This document shows, one piece after another, positions 34,294 to 46,326 of a DNA stretch of 64,000 nucleotides. Origin of the DNA: Curvularia sp. ZM96 (Eukaryota; Ascomycota; Dothideomycetes; Pleosporales; Pleosporaceae). How positions within the stretch are numbered: position 1 is the first letter of the stretch; the number at the start of each line of letters is the position of its first letter. Position numbers and translations under genes: made by a program. The stretch lies in the NCBI GenBank assembly GCA_022457065.1, contig JAJGBQ010000005.1, positions 3,410,001 to 3,474,000 on the forward strand. Direction: 5' to 3'. Below the pieces are notes generated by a model. It made no database searches, was not told the origin of the DNA, and was given only the letters and a program-made list of their open reading frames with translations.

Positions 34294-35950
34294 ATGGGTG
34301 CGTCCCTTGGTTGTAGAGTCTCGATTTTAGGGCATTGTTGGCTCGCGAGGGCCTGTTGTTGAAAGATTGAATGATGGATGCAGTAGACTAGAAACAATAT
34401 ACCCATCAAATTATAGACTGTCTTTTCTGTTCATACCTTCTATTCCAATGATTGTCCATGGTGCTACATCTGTGATGAGAGCCCGAGCACTCCGTTTCCT
34501 ATATCGTTCAAAGGGGCATGTGTGGAAAACATCGAGACGTCCCGCGTGCAAACCCCTCAACACCACAATTGAAGTTTCTTTATGCTTAAGCGGATCTCCC
34601 TTTCTAACTGTAAGCACCTAACTTCTAGTACATAGATCGGGTTTGATTTTCCGTTCCTCCCGCACCCGAGGAATTTTCCGTACAAACAAGCAGCAGGTAG
34701 CACCGGCGTAAGCACCGATACCACACGCTACGGGATCTTTCTTTGGAGATACACTACGAAGAAGGCAGTGGAAAGAGTGGGATACCCGTATGCACCACTG
34801 TTGATATGAGGATATGCACCATGGAGTTGGTACTAGGTGCTGGTAGTACTTTAGCATGTGCGTTTGCTGGCACTGAAACCTTTGATGGTCAGTTCAGTTT
34901 CTGGTGCCCAGCGCCCAAGGCCTTAGTGTTTGGGATTGAGAGTGCCATGGGGTGTGTTACTAGCATCGTCTATCTTGGACTAAATATGCGAAAGCAGTCT
35001 TTCATTGTAAGGCAAGGAAGTCTCACGTGTGAGGCCATCGACGTGGCCGAGAGATGGTCCCTGTGAGAAGTTCGGACATACTTGGAACGACAATAGCGAT
35101 TCTTCAAGGGAAGAAATGTCTTATCCCAATACGAAACTATGGGAACGAGGTTTCTGGCTTCCATATGGTAGCTATCGTCAAGTCCAAGAACTATCAGATA
35201 GGCTGTTTTCCGCATCTAATCATCCTTAGCGACATTCAGTAGCTATCCAAGATGCTAGCGAATGCATGAAAGAAACTGCTTTAAGACACCGGCTATCACC
35301 CTGTTCAAAGGCTTAGAGGTTCGAGCCGGGCGATATCAAGAGTATGGCTTCACAGTCTCTGGGAAATAGCTCAGCTTCCTTATGGTCTTCAATAGTTTTT
35401 GGATGAGGCCGTGAGTGCATTATTGTCGAACAGCCATGGTCTTCCTATTCCTGTGCTAACGAAGCAAGAGCGATAGTACGTGTGCAACCTATGCGAATGG
35501 CCTCGGGAGAAGCGATTCGAAAGCTGGCACAACGGACGAAATCGCATGTGTTTCAGATTCCGGAAAGGTATTAAAAGGTAGGAGCGTTAATATCCAATAC
35601 AGCAAAAAAGACAGAACATCTCCTCTGCTTACAGCCGATGTCCCTCCGAGCCAGTCCGGCCGACGTTTATCCATAGAGGCTGTAAAAAAGGCGTAGCATC
35701 ATAGATACGGCACGATTCGTGATGCGGCTTGGCACTGCTATCACCGCACTTTAATTCAGGCTAAATTGCATTATCAGCGTTGATTGCGACGGTTGCTCAA
35801 CTGGGTCCTCTGAAAAAGAGAGCCCTGAGTTATGCAGTGGAAAGCTCATTAAGATTACGTTATGCCAGTTGAAATGAGAACCGCAGGGCGGCTGCGGCTG
35901 ATCCTGGACCCACTTGCCAGAACACCCACGCGGGCAGCATCACCGCCATC
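34294..35950. other. 1.65-kb intergenic, no gene seen
   Basis: Chitinase 3' flank and promoter of the HAD hydrolase; only short unsupported frames. Confidence 0.5.
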
Positions 35951-36807
35951 ATGAATGCCATCATTGCTCGGCGCACCTATCATCTCGGATTCGTGTCCAA
36001 GCCTCTGCACCGCAGCACAGTCACTAGTTCTTGTTCCCGTGTGACGCGATCGGTGAATACAATGGCCCAGCCTTTACGACCACGGCGGTTTGCCCCGCTG
36101 GATCCTGCAAAGAGGAAAGAGGGGGATGAGAGACCGGAGCTCAAGGGCGTCGTATTCGATGTGGACGGGACATTATGTAACGAATCTTTTGGTGCCTGTG
36201 AGCGGGAGGACGATAGGTATGCTAATGTGTGACAGGCTTACCACAGAATTACATGTTTGCAGAAATGCGGGCGGCTCTCGGCATTGAGAAGCCGACCGAC
36301 ATCCTGGATCACATCTACTCGTTACCTGAGAAGGAGCAAGAAGAGGCACAAGAGAAGATCCGGAACATCGAACGTACTGCAATGAAGTCGCAGCAGCCGC
36401 AGGCCGGTCTTGTTGAGCTTATGGAGTACCTCGACTCCCGGCGGATTAAGAAGGGCATTTGCACACGTAATTTCGATGCCCCAGTCACACATCTACTCAC
36501 CACTTTTCTACCCACATCCAAATTCAGTCCCATTGTCACGCGAGAATTCAGACCACCCAAGCCTGACCCAGCGGGTATCTTGCATATCGCCAAAGACTGG
36601 ATGCACGAAGATGGGGGCAGGAGTCTGATCATGGTGGGCGATTCTATTGATGACATGACGGCGGGTCATCGGGCGGGAGCTGCGACGGTTTTGCTCGTCA
36701 ACGACGTGAATAAACATCTCGCCGAGCATGAGCACACGGACCTCGTAGTCAAACGGCTCGACGATTTAATTGGTATCCTGGAGAACGGGTTTGAGGGACG
36801 CCAATGA
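35951..36807 (+). CDS. HAD-superfamily hydrolase, possibly mitochondrial
   Basis: Two exons, 35951-36176 and 36236-36807 (59-nt intron, GCTAATG branch), 265 aa. Motif I GVVFDVDGTLC (nucleophile Asp70, Asp72) is split by the intron. Cap region with a Glu-rich helix; motif II ICTRNFD; motif III Lys in RPPKPDP; motif IV VGDSIDDMTAGHRAGAATV. This is a complete set for a phosphatase-type HAD enzyme acting on a small phosphorylated metabolite; substrate unknown. The first 37 residues are rich in Arg/Ser/Thr without acidic residues and could be a mitochondrial presequence; an internal Met38 could give a cytosolic form. Confidence 0.85.
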
Positions 36808-38041
36808 TTGCTGTGTAGACACAAGTACAGTCACAAGACGCTAAGAAGAAGCCTCAGTGACTGCCCGTTCAAGCCCCTGATGCAGAAATACTATATCCAA
36901 CAACATCGATTTCTTTTCCCTCGTGCGACATTATGTACTCTTCAACGACCACTGCAAATACGCAGTACCTGTTCCCAAGACGCAGGTACACGAAGATGGC
37001 CACAAGGCATCGTTCCATCATTCGCCACCTATGACTGGGGTGGTGCGTTGATTACCCGGTCCGTCGCGCACTGACTGGTGCGGGGGCATAACGGCTGTCA
37101 TACATACAATAGTACGACATCGTTAGTACTATTACAGTGTAGGAAGGTGAGCCTGCATACCCCAACACTACACGGCCAAGGTGCCGCTTCAAGCTTTTGC
37201 CAGACCCATCAAGCATACCCAGTGCTGTATAAGCTTTAGTAATTACTGCTCCGCAATTTCTGTTCTGCCCCATCAGGGCTCGCTATCCGACACAGCGATA
37301 GGGTTCAGCAATCTCCCTGAGCTGTTGCAGCTTAATCTAAGATCGACGTGCTGCAGCTCAGCTGATCTTGTCACGTCGCTGCAGAAATAGAGGGTTTGTG
37401 GGACAGGTTAAGCCAGCCTACCAGCTCTCGATACAGCACCTGCATGTTTATGTGGGAACAGCGCTGTGGGTCGCCATCCAGAGCTGCGGTCGCGTTGTCG
37501 CAGTTTGGGCAGGTCGTCTGCGAGCGACTGGAGGGGGGGGCTTGTTTCAAGGCCCGCCAATCCGCAAGCCGCATGCATCGAAACCATTATACTCGGCCAT
37601 GCCTTTATCACCACTAAAGCAGCCAAGGCCGATCATGTTGATCCGGGCATCGAACTGCATAAGGGCTATGTTAATGGACGGAGATTGTCTGATCAACTAA
37701 CCAGTCCCGTGCCTTGGCAGCGTTGACTATAACTGCTCGTGTTGCGCTGTGCAAACACAGCTTCCTCACTCCATCACTACTTCCTGTACTCGAGGGACCA
37801 CGGCAAGTGTGTGAGGGAATCGACGCGTTGTTGCTGTCTTGACTTCGCTGCCTTTTCGCATCCTCTTTGTCTCTGCTCTGCTGCTGGCCAACGATAGCTT
37901 CTCCAAATCTGAGCCTTACCTTCAGTTAAGGTCTGAGACTGCTAGACAGCTTCTAAAGTACCTGTTCGACAGCACTAAACCTATAGACGAGCAATCGTCT
38001 GGCATTCTCTTGGTTCTGTGGTATTGGGATTTCCAGTCAGG
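36808..38041. other. 1.2-kb intergenic, no gene seen
   Basis: HAD-gene 3' flank and promoter of the sedolisin gene. Frames present are short and unrecognisable. Confidence 0.5.
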
Positions 38042-39955
38042 ATGAGGTACAACGCATTCATTGCTGGCCTTCTGGCCGTTACTGGAGGCAACGCTGTTTC
38101 CGCCTCAACCACGTACCACATCGAGGGTGAGGTCGTTGAGCAGCTCCACAACGTTCCAGAAGGTTGGAGTGAAGTCGGTGTGCCCGATCCGGACCAGAAG
38201 CTACGTTTCCGCATCGCTCTGCGCTCGGTGAGTAATTGCTTATGTTGTCTTACGCGTATACTTTAAATTACTTTTTTCTGACCCTTGCAGGCGGACCGCG
38301 AGCTGTTTGAGAGAACGCTTATGGAAATTTCTTCCCCCAGTCATCCTCGCTATGGGAAGCACTTGAAGCGAGACGAACTCAAAGATCTCATCAAGCCACG
38401 AGCTGAATCTACTTCGAATGTTCTCAGCTGGCTCGAGGAGTCTGGAATTGAGGCCAGGGATATTGAGAATGACGGAGAGTGGATCAACTTTTACGCTCCT
38501 GTCAAGCGTGCGGAGCAAATGATGGGCACCCAGTTCAAGACGTATCAGAGCGAGGCGCGGTCCAATATCAAGAAGATCCGCTCTCTGGGCTACTCGGTTC
38601 CCAAGCATGTGCGGAATGACATTGACATCATCCAGCCCACGACGCGTTTTGGCCAGATTCAGCCAGAAAACAGCCAGGTGTTCAGTCAAGAGGAAATTCC
38701 GTTTTCGGCGCTTGCCGTTAATGCGACATGCAACAGGAGGATCAATCCTGACTGTCTTGCAGACCTTTACAACTACAGAGACTACAAGCCCAGTGATGTC
38801 AACGTCACCATTGGAGTTAGCGGCTTCCTGGAGCAATATGCGCGCTTCGCCGACTTGGAGCAATTCATCACCATGTTCGCACCAAAGGCAGCTGGTTCTA
38901 CGTTTGCAGTTACAAACGTCAACGCCGGACCTTTCGACCAAAATTCGACAGCGGACAGCGTTGAAGCTAACTTGGACATCCAGTACACGGCAGGTCTTGT
39001 CGCGCCCAACATCGCAACTCGCTTCTTTACCGTTCCCGGCCGTGGACTTCTAGTCCCTGATCTCGACCAACCTACCCAGGCCGACAACAACAATGAGCCC
39101 TATCTGGACTACTTTACATATCTTGTTGGACTCGAGGACGATCAGCTTCCCGACGTGCTGACAACGTCGTATGGCGAAAATGAGCAGAGTGTACCGGCTG
39201 AATATGCAAAGAAGGTCTGCGACATGATTGGACAACTGGGTACTCGTGGTGTTTCTGTCATCTTCTCCAGCGGTGATACCGGTCCTGGATCTGCGTGCCA
39301 AACCAACGATGGAAAAAACACGACCCGTTTCATGCCCACCTTCCCTGCTGCTTGTCCCTACGTCACTTCCGTGGGCGGCACTGTTGGTATCCAGCCTGAG
39401 AAGGCCGTTGGGTTCTCTTCCGGTGGCTTTTCAGATCTCTGGCCTCGACCTGCCTACCAAGAAAAAGCTGTGGCTGGCTACCTCGAGAAGCTTGGAGACC
39501 GCTGGAATGGTCTCTACAACCCCGAGGGTCGCGGAATCCCCGATGTCGCTGCTCAAGGACAGAATTTCCAGGTCGTTGACAAAGGCAGAGTGATCTTGGT
39601 TGGAGGAACAAGTGCTTCAGCTCCTGCGTTCGCGTCTGTGGTAGCGCTCTTGAATAACGCTCGCAAGGCAGCGGGTATGCCTTCGCTCGGCTTCTTGAAC
39701 CCTTGGATCTACGAGCAAGGCTACAAGGGTATGACCGATATCACTGCAGGAGGCTCAACTGGATGTGCTGCAAGATCCATCTACTCGGGACGCCCAACAC
39801 CGTATGTTCCTTATGCTTCTTGGAATGCTACAGAAGGATGGGATCCTGTTACAGGTCACGGCACACCTGATTTCAAGCAATTGCTCAGCCTTGCTACGGC
39901 GCCCCAGCAAGGCGAGCGCCGTGTTCGTCGTGGTGACCTCGGCGGCAGGGCTTGA
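38042..39955 (+). CDS. Secreted sedolisin-family (S53) tripeptidyl-peptidase
   Basis: Two exons, 38042-38227 and 38291-39955 (63-nt GT-AG intron), 616 aa. Signal peptide (MRYNAFIAGLLAVTGGNAVSA), then an activation pro-domain (EQLHNVPEGWSEVG ... SHPRYGKHLKRDEL) typical of pro-kumamolisin. Catalytic Glu287 and Asp291 in SVEANLDIQY, oxyanion Asp391 in SSGDTGPG, nucleophile Ser503 in GGTSASAP. The Ca-binding end of the catalytic domain (D-I-T-AGGSTGC ... WDPVTGHGTPDF) is intact. These acid-active proteases release tripeptides from extracellular proteins. Same orientation as the carboxypeptidase downstream, suggesting a small secreted-protease neighbourhood. Confidence 0.94.
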
Positions 39956-41183
39956 GGATGTTTGTACTGAAGCTTCAGGTATCACGGAACAAGAGAACTC
40001 TAGATAGAACATGCATTCCCTGAGTCACATTCTTATGATAAAATTTCGTCCAAAAAGTGACATTATGCGTGCAGGAATGCTGTGCTGAGTTTCTGCTGGT
40101 ACCATGACGATAGTGGCTTTTCCCAGCCTCGCCCCGTGCCACGCGGAAGCCACAAGCGCGGCTTTCCAGCAGCAAAGAATGCTGACAACACCATTGAACG
40201 TCACCCTTTGCCTGTACACTTTGCAAAACTCCTATCCCACCATACTGCGACCCCGGGACGGACAATTCGCAATGCGAGCAGTCCGACGCGTTCCGCAACC
40301 GCCTCGGCATGACTCGAGGCAAATACAACGAATTTCGCGAGCTGCCCCATGCGGTTAAGACGGCCAACAGTAGCCTCTGCCAAAGCAAGACAAGCATTCG
40401 CCACGGTGCTTGATCCTCCGGCAGCCATGCGGATAAAATCAACTACGAGAACGGGGCCCCTAGCCAATCGCTGTTCACAGCACCCCATAACAATTCGCGG
40501 TGTGTCGGCGCATTGGACATACTGTGGCCAGGCACTTCGGCTTTAAGAAGGAAGATAAGAGTGGGCGTTTTTACACCACCGAAGAGGGTCCTTCGCCCGC
40601 TGGCTATCAGGAGAATACGAATGAGCGTGGCGTTGCTTGGTGGGCGTGGCGGAGTGCATGGCGGGGCTTGTGGAAGCTTTGCACTGTTAGTGTCGGTCCA
40701 TCTGCGTGGTTTGTTGCACGTAGACTGACTTTTTGCAATACGCTGCCATACGTTGCTGGGTGCTATATACGAGGATGACGGCGATATTCTCAACCGTTCT
40801 GTTTCTCGGGTGCTTCCACTGCATGCAGCTGGCCGTTATTGGACATCTGCGACCGAAACATTGTTACACGAACGGTCCGATCGCATGCACCAAAATGTTG
40901 GTGCAGATCTGCTCCGAGCAAGTGGCCATATGCGCCTGCCTAACATGGCAAAGAGCGGGGCCCCCAGTATGCGATAGACTGTCAGTACCTGGCCGAGGAC
41001 AGCAAAGATAGGTGCCGCGTCGCGTGCAAGGTAGGCCCAGCATGATGTCAGCCTCGGGGGTTCTGGCTGTACTTCAAGAAGGTTGCCCGCCCACTGGATA
41101 GCCTTCTTCACGGCCATTGATAGTCACAGCTCGAGCGTGGCGAACGATCAGTTCCGGCATTTCCAAACCGAAGCAAAGTCAAT
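39956..41183. other. 1.2-kb intergenic, no gene seen
   Basis: Flanks of the two protease genes. Minus-strand frames near 40201-40488 and 40836-41117 lack domains or good starts. Confidence 0.5.
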
Positions 41184-42933
41184 ATGCAGCTTCTTTCAAT
41201 CATTGCCGTGAGCGGCCTCGTAGCCAGTGCTTCTGCACGAAGCGCGCGCTCCGTTGGCAAGAAGGTCGACCTTCCTCGTCCTCGCATTACAGTTCCGACG
41301 CAGAATCTGCGACCTCACAAGCGCGAGAGCCATAAGATTATTAACACCGAGGCTTCCAAGGGTATGTACATCAATGCGAAAAGAATATGTGCGAACTCGG
41401 CTGATCTGATGCAGCCTTCGCTGTCAATGGCACTGCAGGAGCCATTCCCCAAGTCAACTTCGACATTGGCGAGTCTTATGCTGGTCTTCTCCCCATCAGC
41501 AAAGCTGCCAATGAGTCTTCTGAGCTCTACTTCTGGTTCTTCCCTTCGGAGAACCCAGATGCTTGCGAAGAGATCACAATCTGGCTAAATGGTAAGCAGG
41601 TATTATCTCTTGTTCAAACCCCTTCTAACACCATCTAGGTGGTCCAGGTTGCTCTTCCCTTGAGGGTTTCCTCCAGGAAAACGGCCCCATCTCGTGGCAA
41701 TATGGCAGCGGTCCAGGTCCCGTGTACAACCCATGGAACTGGGCCAATCTCACCAACATGGTCTGGGTCGAGCAGCCTGTCGGCACTGGCTTCTCCCAGG
41801 GCAAGCCTACCGCTACGTCTCAGGAAGAGATCGCCGAGGAGTTTCTGGGGTTCTTCAAGAACTTTGTCGACACTTTCGGTCTGCAGAACCGCAAAGTGTA
41901 CATCACTGGCGAGTCCTACGCCGGCCGTTATGTTCCCTACATTGCCGACGCCATGTTGAGCAAGAACGACTCTACATACTACGATGTCAAGGGCGTCATG
42001 TTCTACGACCCCAGTGTCGCCGAGGACGTTCTCCTCGAGGATATCCCTGCAGTTCCTTTCGTCGACAAGTGGGCTGGTCTCTTCAACTTTAACCAGAGCT
42101 TCATGGACGACATCCACAACCGCTCCGAAGCTTGCGGCTACGATGAGTACATGGAGAAGTACCTCACTTTCCCTCCTCCCGGAAAGCTGCCTACTCCTGA
42201 GAAGAACGCCAAGACAGAGGGCTGCTCCCTCTGGCAAGACATTTTCGATGCCGTCTTCTACACCAACCCTTGCTTCGACGTCTACGCCATCGCGACAACC
42301 TGCCCACTGCTCTGGGACCCCCTTGGTTTCCCCGGCTCCTTCGACTACCTGCCCCCAGGAACCGACATCTACTTCAACCGCAGCGACGTGCAAGCCGCCA
42401 TCAACGCGCCCATCCAGCCATGGGCTGAGTGCTCAAACGGCGTCCTTGACACTGATACGTCGGCCCAGTCCTCTTGGGAAGTCATCCCCCGCATCATCGA
42501 CCAGCTCGACCGCACCGTCATTGCTCACGGAGAGCTCGACTACATTCTTTTGTACAACGGCACTCTTATGGCCATCCAGAACATGACCTGGGGCGGCATG
42601 CAAGGCTTCCAGAACCCACCTACCGATGACTTCTACGTCCCCTACCACTCGGACCTGAGCCTGACTGGCCTTAGCGCAAAGGGCCTCATGGGCAAGACAA
42701 TTACCGAGCGTAAGCTCACCTACGTACAGCAAGCTCTGAGCGGACACATGGTGCCGCAGTACCAGCCCAGTAGTGCGTACAGGCAGCTTGAGTTCTTGCT
42801 CGGCCGCATTGAGAGCTTGACGAGCAGGGAGCCGTTTACCACGCTGCCCAAGGAGCCTCAAAGCAATGCGACCAGCATTGGCGAGAAGCGCGATTTGGCG
42901 GCTATGGGAACGGAGTTTAAGAAGTGGTTTTAA
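41184..42933 (+). CDS. Secreted serine carboxypeptidase, S10
   Basis: Three exons: 41184-41361, 41415-41591, 41639-42933 (introns 53 and 47 nt), 549 aa. Signal peptide MQLLSIIAVSGLVASASA. Family motifs: LYFWFFPS, WLNGGPGCSSLEGFLQENGP (the second intron splits NG/GPGC), YITGESYAGRYVPYIA with nucleophile Ser211, HGELDYILLYNGT with Asp419, and ALSGHMVPQYQP with His488: a complete catalytic triad. About eight N-glycosylation sites. It removes C-terminal residues from peptides, complementing the sedolisin upstream at acidic pH. Confidence 0.94.
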
Positions 42934-43073
42934 GTACTCTATGCTTAGACGAGAAAAACGAAAGAAAGAAGCAATAAATGAGTAAATTAGCCTTTCGTAG
43001 TAATGTCTCCATACTATATAATGAATAAGATGATACGTCAAGTCTATATCCCTCTGTCTCTCCAAAGCCCCCT
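42934..43073. other. Short convergent 3' region
   Basis: 140 bp between the stops of the carboxypeptidase (+) and the PLP enzyme (-); no gene. Confidence 0.6.
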
Positions 43074-44329
43074 TCATCCCGCCACATTCTCAACCTCCTT
43101 ACTCCCATCCATACCCACCACCCCCTCTGCTCTCTCCGCCCTCTTCTCCGGCACCTCCGCAAAGATCTTCATAATAGCCTCAATCGTCGTATTTCCCCCA
43201 CTAAACACAACGCCCACATTCCACCCTTTCTCCCCCGCCTCCCTCTGCACCATGCGTCTAAAGTCCTCATTGTACAGCACGGTTGCAAGCCCCACGACAG
43301 CCGAAGGCTCCACAAAACACTTCATGCGCTCGAGAACAAGTTGCATCGCTTTCTTGATATCCTGCTCCGAGACAGCATACAAGCCGTGGACGTACTCTGG
43401 GTTCGACACCACGGCCCAGTTGTGCTCGCCCAGCGGGGTTCGCAGTCCATCGGCTATCGTAAGCGTCTTGACAGAGGTAACGCGCTGGCCTGCCTGTACC
43501 CCGCGCCTTGCGTCGTCTCCACCCTCGAAGCTGGGCTCTGCGCCGAAGACACGGATTCCCGTGCCGTGAAGCGCGGTAGCGATACCGCTGAGCATGCCGC
43601 CGCCGCCGCAGGGCGCAATCACGGCATCGAGCTTGCTGCTACCGTCGGCTTGGCTGGCCAGCAGCTCAGCGACCTGCTCTTGGATCTCGAGGGCCATTGT
43701 GCCCTGGCCGAGGATGATATCCGGGTGGTCATATGGCGGTACGAGCGTCGCACCGGTTTCTTTAATCACGTCTGCGACGACGGCTTCGCGCTCTGTGCTG
43801 GTAGAGCCGGAAAAGTGCAAAGTTGCATTTTGCGCGCGTGTGCCGGCGATCTTGGAGGGCGTGGAGATGCGCGGCATCACGATGTGTGCGGGGATATTGA
43901 AGGTGCGGGCCGCAAGGGCGAGGGCTTGAGCATGGTTTCCTGCCACGATGGCGTTAGATGAGAAATGCTGAGAGAAAAGATAGGAGGACATGTACCGCTG
44001 CTGTGCGTAACTACGCCTTTTCTCCTTACTTCATCCAGTCCCTCTCTTTCAATCAACCGCGTGACGGCGTGGAATGCCCCGCGTACTTTAAACGCTCCGA
44101 TACGCTGAAAGTTCTCACATTTGAAGAATAATCGGATTTTGGGATTCGCGGGTTCGTGGCCTTCCCATTGTGTTCCATGGAGTGCTTCGGGCGTCTGGGG
44201 CGTAGACGCAAGGTTCGTCAGCGTGGTGTTGGTTAGCACGGGAGTATGGTGGATGTGGGGTTTGATTAGAGTGTGTGCGGCTTCGACGGACGAGCGGGTT
44301 AGAGAGGGGTGCGGGGATGTGGGAGCCAT
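43074..44329 (-). CDS. Threonine dehydratase / serine racemase-like PLP enzyme
   Basis: Two exons on the minus strand, 44329-43996 and 43939-43074 (56-nt intron, GTACAT...GGCAG), 399 aa. Fold-type II PLP motifs: KCENFQRIGAFKVRGAF with Schiff-base Lys81, HSSGNHAQALALAA (substrate loop, intron falls inside SSG|N) and PCGGGGMLSG (phosphate-binding loop, about 221-230). There is no C-terminal ACT regulatory domain, so it is not the biosynthetic Ilv1. It is of catabolic threonine/serine dehydratase or serine racemase type, probably cytosolic. Dehydration of L-Thr or L-Ser (or racemisation) cannot be told apart from sequence. Confidence 0.88.
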
Positions 44330-44340
44330 GGTTTACGATC

Positions 44341-44511
44341 TTGTGGCAAATACAACTGCCTGTAGTTTGGGCAAAAAGTAATATCTGAATGTTCTGTAGT
44401 TGTCTCGGACACTGATAACAGCTTAGCATTTAGCCGATGTTGTGACAAATACAGCGGCGTGTAGACTAGTAAATAGCGATATTTGAATGCTATGTAGTTG
44501 TCTCAGGCATT
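44341..44511 (+). repeat. Diverged 72-bp direct duplication upstream of the PLP enzyme gene
   Basis: Copy A 44341-44414 and copy B 44440-44511 share TTGTGRCAAATAC, TGTAG, ATATYTGAATG and TGTAGTTGTCTC in the same order. They lie between the PLP gene start and the transposon island. Confidence 0.75.
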
Positions 44512-44616
44512 TATTTTTGCTAGTTATAAATATTCTAATTTTCCTCAAGTGGAGCTGTGCAAAAGGTTGTGTATTTGCCACAGGAAATACTTTTATTAAA
44601 AGTAGTAACGTACCTC

Positions 44617-44650
44617 ACGGGTTCGCGGTCCACACGGGTTCGCGGTCCAC
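44617..44650 (+). repeat. 17-bp subterminal tandem repeat of the Fot1-type element
   Basis: ACGGGTTCGCGGTCCAC occurs twice in tandem (44617-44633, 44634-44650), overlapping the inner edge of the left terminal repeat. Possible transposase-binding iterons. Not visibly RIP-mutated. Confidence 0.9.
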
Positions 44651-44719
44651 TTTTGCCAAGACCCTACTAAAATACCTACTACCTACAAATATTACAACAA
44701 TAATAGTAGTTATAGCCTT

Positions 44720-45837
44720 CTAGTGAATATTAAATACAGCTTGCTCTTTAAGCTCTTAAATAGGACGCGAATCTCTTAGAACGACGCGCTATAGCTCTTT
44801 ATAACGTCTTTCGAACAACACTACGTTAAAGACACGACGGACGGGCTTTATAAGTAGATCGTAGGTCTATAATAATAAATCTATCTAAGCTTAAGAAGAA
44901 CGTAGTTGTTTAGTATATACTTAATCTTAATTTACGTAGATTTCCCCCTAGGCTCGTAGATATAGCTAATATAGCTAATTCTTTGCGCGCTAAGCGTAAT
45001 CTAGACTAAGTTAGCTAAAACTAGCCTAGTACGTTTATTAAGCGCCGTGCTAAGCTTAGAACGAAGTTTAATCGTAAGTACGACTATAAGAGAGCCCTCT
45101 ATAAGGATCTAAAGGCTATTTAAGACTAGTTTAGCCTAGTAGCTAATATAAAAGTTAAGTATAGTATCTAGGATAACGACACATACAACTTTAATAAGAC
45201 GGGCTTTATAATAGGCTAGATTACCTCTAGAGCTATTATTATAGCATTAGAGAGACGCAGACGACTAAAGACTATCTAGCCTAGTAATAGAGAGTAGGCG
45301 ACGGTTATCTAGGGTATTAATGCGACTAGATAGACGATTCCGCCCTTTATTATTCTTAAGGCGCGCTACTATCTCTTAAGCTAGTATAAGGACGGCGATA
45401 TACCCTAGAACTAGATTATTAGGGTCTCTAAGAATAGCTAGACGACTAATAAGCATAGTCTTACGTAGCTAAAGTACTTTAATAAGTATATAAAGAAGAA
45501 GATAGTTAGTATCTACTATCTACTTATTATTAACGGCTATAAGAGCTATAACTCGCTAGATTTCTAAAAATACTATAAAGATAATAATATTGTTACTCTT
45601 TATATACCTCTATACTCGTCTTACCTCTTATAGCTACTTAATATAGGCTATTTTACCTCTTTAAAGTAGGTCTATAGGCGCTAAGTCGAATTGCTTATAC
45701 GCACTTACATTAACTATATTACTAAATAAGAGTTTCTATCTTACTTTAAGTAGGCTTTTAACGCCTCGTTTACTACTAGTAATATCTAAGAAGGGTTTTA
45801 AGACGTAGAATTAGTTCTATTTAACCTAGAACGGGTT
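44720..45837 (+). pseudogene. Fot1/Pot2-like transposase remnant
   Basis: One plus-strand frame shows the family signature despite dozens of TAA/TAG stops at positions expected from CAA, CAG or TGG after RIP: YDYKRAL, DTYNFNKTGF (first catalytic Asp/Asn region), a DGxES-like block degraded to NGYKSYNS, and LSYFK-AFNASFTTSNI near the C-terminus. It is cut off by the LTR element at 45838, so the last part of the family's usual C-terminus is absent. Confidence 0.85.
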
Positions 45838-46326
45838 TGTTACAAGTAACAGCGAAGGATCTCTCCTAAGCGATGGCCGCGGGTTAAAGACTATTGGGCG
45901 CCACGTTAAAGGGTAAATAATCACCGCGGGGCGGCGGTCACGTAATTAATATCACGCTAAGAGTACTATTAGGCGCTAGTATATAATAGTAGGGTATATA
46001 TAATAGCAACTATTAGGGACATTAGGCTAAGACTTAGATTATAAGTAATAGTAGTAATAGCAGGACTAGAAGTAATAGATATAAGAATAGGTTAGATTTT
46101 ATTAGTATATTTATTATAGTTAACTCTTATAAGTTCTTCTCTTATATAGATTAATACTTAGTTATTCTATTATTATAAAATTAATTATTACTTTTACTTT
46201 AGTTAAACTCCTATAACTTCTCTCTACTACAAATCGCTAGAAAATAATCGCATAGAATACTTTATATAAGTCTCGCTCTAATCTAGACTAAGACTAGGTA
46301 AGTATAGCGAACCTTCCTATATAATA
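45838..46326 (+). repeat. Gypsy-1 left (5') LTR
   Basis: 489 bp, strongly RIP-mutated; differs from the right LTR mainly by C-to-T and G-to-A changes, for example its end CCTATATAATA against CCCGTGTAACA. Confidence 0.9.

Noticed and set aside
40201..41117. Two minus-strand frames between the protease genes
   Set aside because: Short, domain-free and without plausible starts.
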